Numbered from the stretch's first letter, positions 1 through 5,617 are shown. The stretch is 9,178 bases of DNA from an uncultured Collinsella sp. (GCA_900548075.1 URJD01000061.1:1-9178); one strand, 5' to 3'. Notes: generated by a model from the sequence alone, not told the origin. Numbers and translations: made by a program.

Positions 1-104
1 TGCCGCCCACGCTGCCCAACGCCGTGCTCATGGCATCCAACCTGTTCGTGGACATCATCAACGTGTTCCTGCGCATTCTGAACATCCTCGGTCGTCGCGA
101 CTAG
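1..104 (+). CDS. C-terminal end of a membrane protein, probably Bax inhibitor-1/YccA family (partial)
   Basis: Only the last 33 complete codons are present. The reading frame uses codons beginning at position 3 and ends at TAG 102-104; the start lies outside the window. The visible tail is hydrophobic and contains the segments NLFVDIINVFLRILNIL and GRRD at the very end. This resembles the last membrane helix and the basic/acidic tail of the BI-1/YccA (UPF0005) family, whose members typically end in a pattern like LYLDFINLFLxLLrxxG. Those proteins are seven-helix inner-membrane proteins; bacterial members are linked to calcium leak or to FtsH proteolysis. A UUCG-loop terminator follows 46 bases after the stop, so this gene closes its own transcript. 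The assignment rests on a short tail only and another polytopic membrane family cannot be excluded. Confidence 0.55.
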   Translation, partial: PPTLPNAVLMASNLFVDIINVFLRILNILGRRD

Positions 105-150
105 TGCCAAATTGCAGCGGTGCTTGCCGCGCGCGCAAATCGATACGAAA

Positions 151-176
151 GGCGGTCCTTCGGGGCCGTCTTTTTT
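151..176 (+). terminator. Rho-independent terminator after the BI-1-like gene
   Basis: An 8-bp stem (GGCGGTCC 151-158 with GGGCCGTC 163-170, two G-U pairs) is capped by a TTCG tetraloop with a closing C-G pair, an especially stable cap, and is followed by six T (171-176). It lies downstream of the stop at 104 and upstream of the next start at 243, so it separates the two transcription units. Confidence 0.9.
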
Positions 177-242
177 GTACACGGCGGGGTATCATGGATG
201 GGAAAAGCCGATAGCGGCAGAGACCGAGAAAGGTGACCACTT

Positions 243-1376
243 ATGGCAGACGTCGACAACAGGAACCGTAATCGCAGGCCCAATCGCGCAGGGCAGCCCA
301 ACCCCAAGCGCGAGGCCCGTGCCAAGGCCGCCGAGCGTCACGTGGCGACTGTGTCCGAAGCGTGCGCCAAGGATATTGAGCGCTCGCATGCCGGTGTGCG
401 CGAGTTCGATGGCATGCCTGCTGGATTTGTCGCGGCGATGAAGGCTAAGGCCCAGGCGGCCGACGCTGCCGAGGAGCAGGTTGCCGCGGAGCCTGAGGCC
501 GCTGAGGTCGAGGCTGCTGAGGTTGCATCTGCAGAGACCGAGGCCGCGGTCGAGCCTGCACCCGCAGAGGAGGCCGCGGAGACCGAGTCCGCGCCTGCCG
601 CCGAAAAGCCCGCTCCGGTCCTGCCCGAGGTCACCGTGCTCGACGCTTCTGCCACGCAGGTCATTCTGGATAACGGCCGAGGCTACGCGCAGTTCTGCGA
701 CATGGCCGTGCTCGCTTTTGCCTCGTTCACCAATCCGGGCGGTGGCTACATCCAGGGCTATCTGGGTCAGGAGTCCACGCTCTGTGCCGACTCGTACTTG
801 TACAACGTGCTCGATACGCAGCGTAAATGGTACGGCGAGAACCGTCGCCGCAACATCAATTGCGAGCTTTACCGCAACCGTGCACTGGTGGTGCCTGCGG
901 TACGCTTCGATCGCAACCACGTACATGCGTATGCCGACGTGATCGTTGCCGCCGCGCCCAACGCCAAGTGCGCTCGCCAGGAGTATCGCGTGGGTGACGA
1001 TGCCTTGCTGGACGCCCTGCGCGATCGCATCCGCTTTGTGCTTGCCATCTGCGACGAGCTGGGTCGCGAGAAGCTCGTGCTGGGCGCTTGGGGCTGCGAC
1101 AACAACGGCTTTGACGCAGAGGCCGTGGCCGAGCTCTTCCGCAAGGAGCTCGCATCGGGCGACTTCAAGGTCAAGCAGGTCTTCTTTGCCGTGCCCTCTA
1201 CGCGCTGGGACGAGGACTTCGCCAAATTCGAGCACGTGCTGGCAAACTTCCCCGAGCGAAACGAGGAGTCCTATGCTCAGGTTGCCGCCCGCGCCGCAGC
1301 CGCCCGTGCCGCCGAGCAGGCTCAGGCCGCTGCCGAGGATGACGAGGATGACGACGACTGGCGCAAGTACCTGTAA
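243..1376 (+). CDS. TIGR02452-type (bacterial PARG-like) macrodomain protein with divergent active site
   Basis: A 377-residue protein. The start is ATG 243 with AAAGGTG at 229-235. Residues 1-30 are basic and rich in Arg/Asn. Residues 31-66 look like the N-terminal helical part of the microbial PARG family (PF10021). Residues 67-128 are a low-complexity Ala/Glu/Pro linker. The macrodomain core runs from about 129 to 320: NPGGG at 164-168, QES at 176-178, LCADSYLY at 180-187, AAPN at 237-240 and LGAWGC at 280-285. The tail (about 345-377) is Ala-rich, then acidic, with D/E runs before WRKYL. Family members bind ADP-ribose and remove poly- or mono-ADP-ribose through GGG-X(6-8)-QEE. Here the last Glu of that signature, reported as catalytic in the Thermomonospora enzyme, is Ser178, and the usual GCGxFGN-like loop reads GCDNNGF. 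I infer ADP-ribose binding is likely and hydrolysis uncertain. The protein is probably cytosolic: no signal peptide or membrane helix is seen. A weak -10-like TATCAT lies at 190-195. Terminators on both sides suggest it is transcribed alone. Confidence 0.85.
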   Translation: MADVDNRNRNRRPNRAGQPNPKREARAKAAERHVATVSEACAKDIERSHAGVREFDGMPAGFVAAMKAKAQAADAAEEQVAAEPEAAEVEAAEVASAETEAAVEPAPAEEAAETESAPAAEKPAPVLPEVTVLDASATQVILDNGRGYAQFCDMAVLAFASFTNPGGGYIQGYLGQESTLCADSYLYNVLDTQRKWYGENRRRNINCELYRNRALVVPAVRFDRNHVHAYADVIVAAAPNAKCARQEYRVGDDALLDALRDRIRFVLAICDELGREKLVLGAWGCDNNGFDAEAVAELFRKELASGDFKVKQVFFAVPSTRWDEDFAKFEHVLANFPERNEESYAQVAARAAAARAAEQAQAAAEDDEDDDDWRKYL

Positions 1377-1402
1377 ACGGTGCTCGTGATGCGATATACC
1401 GA

Positions 1403-1435
1403 GCCGACAGGAGAGGCTGCTCCTGTCGGCTTTTT
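1403..1435 (+). terminator. Strong Rho-independent terminator after the macrodomain gene
   Basis: A perfect 11-bp stem (GCCGACAGGAG 1403-1413 with CTCCTGTCGGC 1420-1430) has a 6-base loop and is followed by TTTTT (1431-1435). It begins 26 bases after the stop at 1376. It ends only 19 bases before the next start codon at 1455, which leaves no room for a promoter in between. Confidence 0.92.
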
Positions 1436-1454
1436 ATTGAGTGGGGAGCTTACG

Positions 1455-2114
1455 ATGAAAAACGTTCTGTGCTTTGGCGATAGCAATACCTATGGCTACG
1501 ATCCGGTGGGCATGCGCGACGGCACCGCGGTGCGCTATGCGCACGATGTGCGTTGGTGCGGCGTGGCCCAGCGCGACCTGGGCGAGGGCTGGCACGTGAT
1601 TGAGGAAGGCCTAAACGGCCGCACGACGGTGCGCGACGACATGTGCCATCTGGACACCAATCTCAACGGCATCCGCGCGTTGCCGATGCTGCTCGAGACT
1701 CATAAGCCGCTGGATGCGATCGTGATTATGCTGGGCACCAACGACTGCAAGACGGTCTTTAGCGTGGGGGCTGCCGATATCGCTGACGGTGCCATGGCGC
1801 TGATTCGCACCGTCCGCGCGTTTCCCTGGACCGAAGCCGCGCCCTGCCCGCGTATTCTGCTGATGGCGCCTATCAAGATTAAACCGCAGATCGCCGATGT
1901 GTACATGACCGACTTTGACGAGCGCTCCGTCGAGGCCTCGGAGCATTTTGCCGAATACTATGCGTATGCTGCCAAACAGTTTGGCTGCGACTTCTTGAAT
2001 GCCGCTGATTTTGCCGAGCCGGGCGATATCGACTATCTGCACATGATGCCCGAAAGCCACGAGAGCTTGGGGCACGCCGTGGCGGCCAAGCTCAAAGAGA
2101 TGCTCGGAGCGTAG
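1455..2114 (+). CDS. SGNH/GDSL hydrolase, MsAcT-like arylesterase/acyltransferase
   Basis: A 219-residue protein. The start is ATG 1455, preceded by GGGGAG at 1443-1448; an upstream in-frame GTG at 1380 would place the start inside the terminator and is not used. The SGNH blocks are in order: GDSN 8-11 (Ser10 nucleophile), GLNGRTT 52-58 (Gly/Asn oxyanion region), LGTND 93-97, and DYLH 193-196 (Asp193 and His196 complete the triad). The flanking segments RYAHDVRW, VIEEGL and DAIVIMLGTNDCK resemble, from memory, the Mycobacterium smegmatis arylesterase/acyltransferase MsAcT (216 residues), and the triad spacing matches closely. The expected chemistry is hydrolysis of small aryl or alkyl esters, possibly acyl transfer in water; the natural substrate is unknown. 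No signal peptide is seen, so it is likely cytosolic. The gene converges on thiD across the palindrome array. Confidence 0.9.
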   Translation: MKNVLCFGDSNTYGYDPVGMRDGTAVRYAHDVRWCGVAQRDLGEGWHVIEEGLNGRTTVRDDMCHLDTNLNGIRALPMLLETHKPLDAIVIMLGTNDCKTVFSVGAADIADGAMALIRTVRAFPWTEAAPCPRILLMAPIKIKPQIADVYMTDFDERSVEASEHFAEYYAYAAKQFGCDFLNAADFAEPGDIDYLHMMPESHESLGHAVAAKLKEMLGA

Positions 2115-2169
2115 CGCGACCCAAAGCAGTACAAAAGTTCCCCTCGCGGCGGCTTGTTTCGTTGGTTTG

Positions 2170-2385
2170 TCTTGGTCTGTAACAGTTGTAAGGCCGAAAA
2201 CGGGCTAGATGTTACAGATTGAGATTATTTAGGTCGATATCGGTCGTTTGTCTCGATCTGTAACATCTACGGTTGATTTTGCCGAGTTACTGTTACAGAT
2301 CGAGATTATCTTCTCAGCGGAATTTGAATGTCTCGATTTGTAACAGGTGGGCCGAAAAATGGACTCTAACTGTTACAGATCGAGA
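2170..2385. repeat. Array of three tandem palindromes: six 15-bp sites in alternating orientation every 40-41 bp
   Basis: This sits in the 332-bp gene-free gap between two convergent genes. The 15-bp site TCTCGATCTGTAACA and its reverse complement alternate at 2170-2184, 2210-2224, 2251-2265, 2291-2305, 2331-2345 and 2371-2385. Start-to-start distances are 40, 41, 40, 40 and 40. Each forward/reverse pair forms a 15-bp hairpin with a loop of exactly 25 bases (2185-2209, 2266-2290, 2346-2370). The segments between hairpins are 26 and 25 bases. The middle hairpin is perfect; the other two contain only G-U wobbles when read as plus-strand RNA. Loop and spacer sequences differ, although the first and third loops share GGCCGAAAA or GGCCGAAAAA. 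The forward sites at 2170 and 2251 are preceded by TTTG, and the reverse sites at 2210 and 2291 are followed by TTAT. It is compatible with a REP/BIME-type element, a phased protein-binding array or a structured 3' UTR. I see no small ORF or RNA gene in 2115-2169. Confidence 0.9.
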
Positions 2386-2395
2386 TGTTTGTGGG

Positions 2396-2432
2396 AACCA
2401 CCGCAAAGGTGCCTGTCCCCTTTGCGGTGGTT
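2396..2432. repeat. Perfect 14-bp hairpin between the array and thiD; possible terminator
   Basis: AACCACCGCAAAGG (2396-2409) pairs perfectly with CCTTTGCGGTGGTT (2419-2432) around a 9-base loop, TGCCTGTCC. On the plus strand the stem runs into TTTT (2431-2434), so it could terminate the SGNH transcript. On the minus strand it lies 14 bases beyond the thiD stop but lacks a T-tract. The stem contains CCACCGCAA/TTGCGGTGG, the same 9-mer found in the palindromes at 5514-5575 and (one arm) 6453-6515. The loop string GGTGCCTGTCCCC recurs, as I remember, in intergenic hairpins of many bacteria. Confidence 0.75.
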
Positions 2433-2446
2433 TTGGGCTGCGAATC

Positions 2447-3277
2447 TTAATATTGCCACATGTGGTTGACGGGGCCGGAGCCTTTGCCCATGTCAAAGCC
2501 GGCGGCCAGAGCGCCCGTTAGGTAGGCCTTGCCGGCGTTGACGGCGTCGGCAAGATCCATGCCCTGCGCCAATGCGCAGGCGATGGCGGACGAGAGCGTG
2601 CAGCCGGTGCCGTGCGTGTTATTGGTGTCGATACGCTTGTGACGGAACCACGTGGTGAGCGGATCGCCCAGATGGTTGCCCTCGTCATCGAGCGGCGCGG
2701 GCTCTGCTAGCACATCGTTGGCCTCGTTGACAAAATGCCCTCCCTTAACGAGAGACGCGCAGCCAAAGCGGCGGGTGAGAAGCATGGCTGCATTTTGCTG
2801 CGTGCGCTCGGAATCGACCTCGTAATCGAGCAGTGCCATGGCCTCGGGAATATTGGGCGTGATGACGGTCGCCAGCGGGAACAGGCGGCGTGTAAGCGCT
2901 TCGGCAGCGTCCTCTGCGATCAGACGAGCGCCCGAGGTGGCGACCATGACGGGGTCGACGACGATATATTTTGCGTCCCAAGCGCTCAGGCGGTCGGCGA
3001 TAACCTCGATAATCTCGGCAGAGGAAACCATGCCGATCTTGACGGCGCTGGGGCGGATATCGTCAAAAACGGCATCGATCTGTGCCGCGACAATATCCGG
3101 GGAGATGTTCTGCACGGCGGTGACGCCCAGGGTGTTCTGTGCGGTGATGGCTGTGATGGCCGTCTCGGCATACAGGCGGTGCGCCGTGATGGTCTTGATG
3201 TCGGCCTGAATGCCGGCGCCACCGCTGGAATCGGATCCTGCGATGGATAGAACGGCGGGTACCTTACTGCGATCCAT
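2447..3277 (-). CDS. thiD: Bifunctional hydroxymethylpyrimidine kinase/phosphomethylpyrimidine kinase ThiD
   Basis: A 276-residue protein, normal length for ThiD. It phosphorylates HMP to HMP-P and HMP-P to HMP-PP, the pyrimidine substrate for thiamine phosphate synthase, in the cytosol. Ribokinase-fold signatures are complete: AGSDSSGGAGIQAD (13-26, substrate-binding N terminus), VVDPVMVATSG (106-116), TPNIPEA (140-146) and the anion-hole/catalytic NNTHGTGCTLSSAIA (219-233, with Cys226 in GTGC). The start at 3277 has an AAGGGAG Shine-Dalgarno at 3283-3289, 5 bases away. It lies downstream of thiC on the same strand, across a 177-base gap containing a hairpin and a TATAAT, so it may have its own promoter as well as readthrough from thiC. 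No riboswitch is visible directly in front of it. It converges with the SGNH gene. Confidence 0.97.
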   Translation of the reverse strand: MDRSKVPAVLSIAGSDSSGGAGIQADIKTITAHRLYAETAITAITAQNTLGVTAVQNISPDIVAAQIDAVFDDIRPSAVKIGMVSSAEIIEVIADRLSAWDAKYIVVDPVMVATSGARLIAEDAAEALTRRLFPLATVITPNIPEAMALLDYEVDSERTQQNAAMLLTRRFGCASLVKGGHFVNEANDVLAEPAPLDDEGNHLGDPLTTWFRHKRIDTNNTHGTGCTLSSAIACALAQGMDLADAVNAGKAYLTGALAAGFDMGKGSGPVNHMWQY

Positions 3278-3322
3278 GTTCGCTCCCTTGTTCGGTCGGA
3301 TTCAAATGGGTCTTTTGCCTGC

Positions 3323-3328
3323 ATTATA
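3323..3328 (-). promoter_or_regulatory. Candidate -10 element for thiD
   Basis: Read on the minus strand this is TATAAT, a perfect -10 consensus, 46 bases before the thiD start. That would give a leader of about 38 bases including the Shine-Dalgarno. No convincing -35 hexamer is present at 16-18 bases, so the call rests on the -10 alone. Confidence 0.35.
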
Positions 3329-3333
3329 AAGTT

Positions 3334-3363
3334 GCCCGGGCCGGCTGTATGCCGATCCCGGGC
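3334..3363 (-). terminator. Hairpin in the thiC-thiD gap, possible weak terminator or attenuator
   Basis: GCCCGGG (3334-3340) pairs with CCCGGGC (3357-3363), with an inner CGGC/GCCG stem (3342-3345 and 3351-3354) closed by TGTAT. On the minus strand it is followed by AACTTTATAAT, only weakly T-rich, so termination after thiC would be partial at best. The rest of the 3278-3454 gap holds a small GTCAA-CAA-TTGAC inverted repeat at 3406-3418 and nothing else I can support. Confidence 0.4.
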
Positions 3364-3454
3364 GGGTAGTGCAATCTTTACGCAAACGCAAGCAAATGTT
3401 CACATGTCAACAATTGACGAACACCTTGTGGCCGTTTGTGGCTCCGGTGACGAG

Positions 3455-4789
3455 TTAGTCCTCCATGCCGAGATCGATCGTCGTGCCTTCGAACACCTTG
3501 TTAACGGTGCGGACGGCGCACATCTTGCCACACATGGTGCAAGTGCCCTCGGTGGCGGCAGGGGATTCCTCGTAGCGCTTCTTGCCGGTGACCGGGTCAA
3601 GCGCGCACTTCCACATGGCGTCCCAGTCGAGCTTGCGGCGTGCCTGGCCCATCTTGTCATCCATGTCGCGGGCGTGCGGCACCTTCTTGGCGATGTCGGC
3701 GGCGTGTGCGGCGATCTTGGTGGCCATGAGGCCATCGAGCACGTCCTGGGCGTTGGGCAGGCACAGGTGCTCGGCCGGCGTCACGTAGCACAGGAAGTCG
3801 GCACCGGAGCTGGCGGAGATGGCGCCGCCGATGGCAGCGGTGATGTGGTCGTAACCCACGCCGATATCGGTCACCAGCGGCCCGAGCACATAGAACGGGG
3901 CATTGTGGCACAGGCGCTTCTGCAGTTTCATGTTGGCGGCGATCTCGTCGAGCGCCATGTGACCCGGGCCCTCGACCATGACCTGGACGCCGGCGGCCCA
4001 AGCGCGCTTGCACAGCTTGCCCAGCTCGATCATCTCGGCGGTCTCGGTCGCGTCGTTGGAGTCGTAGAGGCAGCCCGGGCGGCAGGAGTCGCCGAGCGAG
4101 ATCGTCACGTCGTATTCGTGACAGATCTCGAGCACCTCGTCGTAGAACTCGTAGAAGGGGTTTTCGTTACCGGTGACTTCCATCCAGCCAAACAGCAGCG
4201 AGCCGCCGCGACTGACGATGTTCATGAGGCGGCCGGTCTCCTTAAAGGTCTTGATGACCGACTTGTTGATGCCGCAGTGGATGGTCATAAAGTCCACGCC
4301 GTCCTCGGCATGCGCGCGCACGACCTCGAGCAGATCGTCCTTGGTAAGCTTGACCAGCGGCTTTTCCATGTAGCCGATGGCGTCATACATGGGGACGGTG
4401 CCCACCATAAGCGGCGTCTCGTCGATGAGCTGCTGGCGGAACTGGCGCGTCTTGCCCGAGTTGGAGAGGTCCATGATGGCGTCGGCGCCGTAGTCCTCGG
4501 CGATCTTAACCTTCTTCCATTCCTCGGCGGCATCGGCCTTGTCGCCCGAGATACCAAGGTTGACGTTGACCTTGGTGGACAGGCCCTCGCCGACACCAAA
4601 GGCACGCATGCCCTTTTTGATATGCACGATGTTGGCGGGAATGGAGATGCGGCCGTCGGCCACGCGCTCGCGGATGTACTCGGGGTCGCGATGCTCGCGC
4701 TCGGCGACTTCCTTCATCTGCGGCGTGATCTGTCCGGCGCGGGCGAAGTCGATTTGCGTGACGAGCTTGGGCTCGGTCTGTGTGCTCAT
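3455..4789 (-). CDS. thiC: Phosphomethylpyrimidine synthase ThiC (short form)
   Basis: A 444-residue protein. ThiC is the radical-SAM enzyme that rearranges aminoimidazole ribotide into HMP phosphate, the committed step of the thiamine pyrimidine branch. It carries family hallmarks such as GLSTKVNVNLG, MDLSNSGK, GTVPMYDA, SRGGSLLFGWM, EGPGHMALDEIAANM and GVGYDHITAAIG. The cluster-binding cysteines near the C terminus are C417, C420 and C424 (CTMCGKMC, CX2CX3C). The spacing is one shorter than the CX2CX4C of long proteobacterial ThiC and, as I recall, usual in the short form of anaerobes, which also lacks the extra N-terminal domain. I chose ATG 4789 because AAGGGAG lies 8 bases before it (4798-4804). 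The in-frame ATG at 4813 lies upstream of that site, inside the riboswitch. The nearby TPP riboswitch confirms the pathway. Confidence 0.97.
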   Translation of the reverse strand: MSTQTEPKLVTQIDFARAGQITPQMKEVAEREHRDPEYIRERVADGRISIPANIVHIKKGMRAFGVGEGLSTKVNVNLGISGDKADAAEEWKKVKIAEDYGADAIMDLSNSGKTRQFRQQLIDETPLMVGTVPMYDAIGYMEKPLVKLTKDDLLEVVRAHAEDGVDFMTIHCGINKSVIKTFKETGRLMNIVSRGGSLLFGWMEVTGNENPFYEFYDEVLEICHEYDVTISLGDSCRPGCLYDSNDATETAEMIELGKLCKRAWAAGVQVMVEGPGHMALDEIAANMKLQKRLCHNAPFYVLGPLVTDIGVGYDHITAAIGGAISASSGADFLCYVTPAEHLCLPNAQDVLDGLMATKIAAHAADIAKKVPHARDMDDKMGQARRKLDWDAMWKCALDPVTGKKRYEESPAATEGTCTMCGKMCAVRTVNKVFEGTTIDLGMED

Positions 4790-4798
4790 TGGCACGGC

Positions 4799-4889
4799 TC
4801 CCTTCGTTGGCATTACCCATATCAGGTTTGCGGGTCAGGGCGGGCGCGCCCAGTCTCAGCCTGCCGTCTTGTCCTGCAAGCTCCCCGTT
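4799..4889 (-). promoter_or_regulatory. TPP riboswitch (THI element) controlling thiC
   Basis: Read on the minus strand, the leader contains the conserved TPP aptamer blocks in order: ACGGGGAGC (start of P2), GGCTGAGA, GACCCG (closing P2), AACCTGATATGGGTAATGCC and CGAAGGGA. GCTTGC and GCAGGC can form P3, and a small GGGCGCGCCC hairpin sits after CTGAGA. The final CGAAGGGA overlaps the thiC Shine-Dalgarno, and the start codon is only about 9 bases away. Ligand binding should therefore hide the ribosome site directly; I see no room for an intrinsic terminator. Confidence 0.96.
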
Positions 4890-4904
4890 TATGTGGTGGG
4901 CTCA

Positions 4905-4910
4905 AGTATA
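4905..4910 (-). promoter_or_regulatory. Candidate -10 element of the thiC promoter
   Basis: The minus strand reads TATACT. A start site about 7 bases downstream (near 4898) would place the transcript 5' end about 10 bases before the first conserved aptamer bases, as expected for a riboswitch leader. No clear -35 is visible. Confidence 0.45.
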
Positions 4911-4921
4911 GCTCGAATGGG

Positions 4922-4927
4922 TATGAT
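4922..4927 (+). promoter_or_regulatory. Candidate -10 element for the membrane protein gene at 4961
   Basis: TATGAT on the plus strand lies 33 bases before the ATG and would give a start site near 4934, upstream of the GGAGG ribosome site at 4951-4955. It is back-to-back with the candidate thiC -10 element 11 bases away, so the two promoters would overlap. No good -35 is seen. Confidence 0.3.
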
Positions 4928-4960
4928 TGACGCGATCAGCATACCCGCAGGGAGGCGAAC

Positions 4961-5482
4961 ATGGAAGACAGGCATCAATATCGAGAGACGCAGTGTGACG
5001 TGTCGGCCGAGGAGAGCCGCGCCCATTATGGACTGGTCGCGATTGGTTTTGCGGTGCTTGCCGTGCTGGTGATTGCCTTTTGTATCTGGATGTTTGGCGG
5101 GCGTGGGGGAACTGCCTGGACGTTTGAGGCGGACGATAGCCTGCCGATCATGACGGTGAGGAGTACTGGCGGTAATGCCAATACGCTCGCCGTTCCGGGC
5201 GATTATTGGTACCCGCGCGACGAGTTTGTGCAACTGCAGTTGAGCGGTGGGTCTATTCCGGGTGAGGAAATCGAACGCGTGACGTTTGATACGGCGCTCA
5301 AAACGCTGACGGTGAAGCTCAAGAATCAGGGCGACGTGCCTACGACTATGGATATCGCCCTGACGGAATGGCGCCTGGAGCCTTCATCGGGTGTTGCGGT
5401 GTCCGAGGTTGAGCACGTCAAGATTGTCTATCAGAACGGTTCGACAAACGGGATTGCAAAGGCCGACGGTCTAGCAGAATAG
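4961..5482 (+). CDS. Single-pass membrane protein of unknown function
   Basis: A 173-residue protein that I do not recognise. ATG 4961 follows GGAGG (4951-4955) at 5 bases. A charged hydrophilic N terminus (1-22) precedes one strongly hydrophobic helix at about residues 23-46 (GLVAIGFAVLAVLVIAFCIWMF), then GGRGG. The remaining roughly 125 residues have no further membrane segment and alternate hydrophobic and polar residues in a way that suggests beta structure, e.g. KTLTVKLKNQGDVPTTMDIAL. There is no lipobox, and no signal-peptidase site I would trust. I therefore expect an anchor with the small C-terminal domain outside the cell; the orientation is not certain. It is divergent from thiC and shares its promoter region, but sits outside the riboswitch, so a thiamine role is only guilt by proximity. 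Confidence 0.8.
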   Translation: MEDRHQYRETQCDVSAEESRAHYGLVAIGFAVLAVLVIAFCIWMFGGRGGTAWTFEADDSLPIMTVRSTGGNANTLAVPGDYWYPRDEFVQLQLSGGSIPGEEIERVTFDTALKTLTVKLKNQGDVPTTMDIALTEWRLEPSSGVAVSEVEHVKIVYQNGSTNGIAKADGLAE

Positions 5483-5513
5483 GTATCGCGCCTAGCCAGC
5501 AAATTCATAAAAG

Positions 5514-5575
5514 TTGCGGTGGAATAGTTCCCGTTTGTGCGATAAAAGGCTCAAATAGGAACTATTCCACCGCAA
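5514..5575. repeat. Palindrome copy 1 (18-bp perfect arms), downstream of yaaA
   Basis: TTGCGGTGGAATAGTTCC (5514-5531) pairs perfectly with GGAACTATTCCACCGCAA (5558-5575) around a 26-base loop containing TAAAAGGC. It sits in the 135-base gap between the convergent membrane-protein gene and yaaA. On the minus strand it is followed by CTTTTATG, so it may help end the yaaA transcript. The right flank GTTATATAGAG is similar in copy 2, so the repeated unit is longer than the stem. Confidence 0.9.
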
Positions 5576-5617
5576 GTTATATAGAGAAGGCTGAGCGGTC
5601 AGTTTTGGGTGGCGGCT

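Noticed and set aside
192..1235. 347-codon minus-strand open frame opposite the macrodomain gene
   Set aside because: The plus-strand protein shows conserved family motifs and a good ribosome site; the antisense product is low-complexity and unrecognisable.
1380..1454. Earlier GTG start for the SGNH hydrolase
   Set aside because: It would translate through the terminator hairpin and has no ribosome site; the GDSN motif sits normally near the N terminus with ATG 1455.
2170..2385. CRISPR array
   Set aside because: Repeats are only 15 bp and alternate in orientation, spacers are 25-26 bases and partly related to each other, and no cas genes are nearby.
2273..2521. 82-codon plus-strand frame across the palindrome array
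   Set aside because: It begins inside a hairpin loop without a ribosome site, runs through the repeats and then antisense into thiD.
4790..4813. Earlier ATG start for thiC at 4813
   Set aside because: This codon lies inside the TPP aptamer and upstream of the only Shine-Dalgarno sequence, so 4789 is the better start.
3332..4930. 532-codon plus-strand open frame
   Set aside because: It is antisense to thiC over its whole length and also crosses the riboswitch. ThiC is an unmistakable family match, and long antisense frames are common at this GC content.
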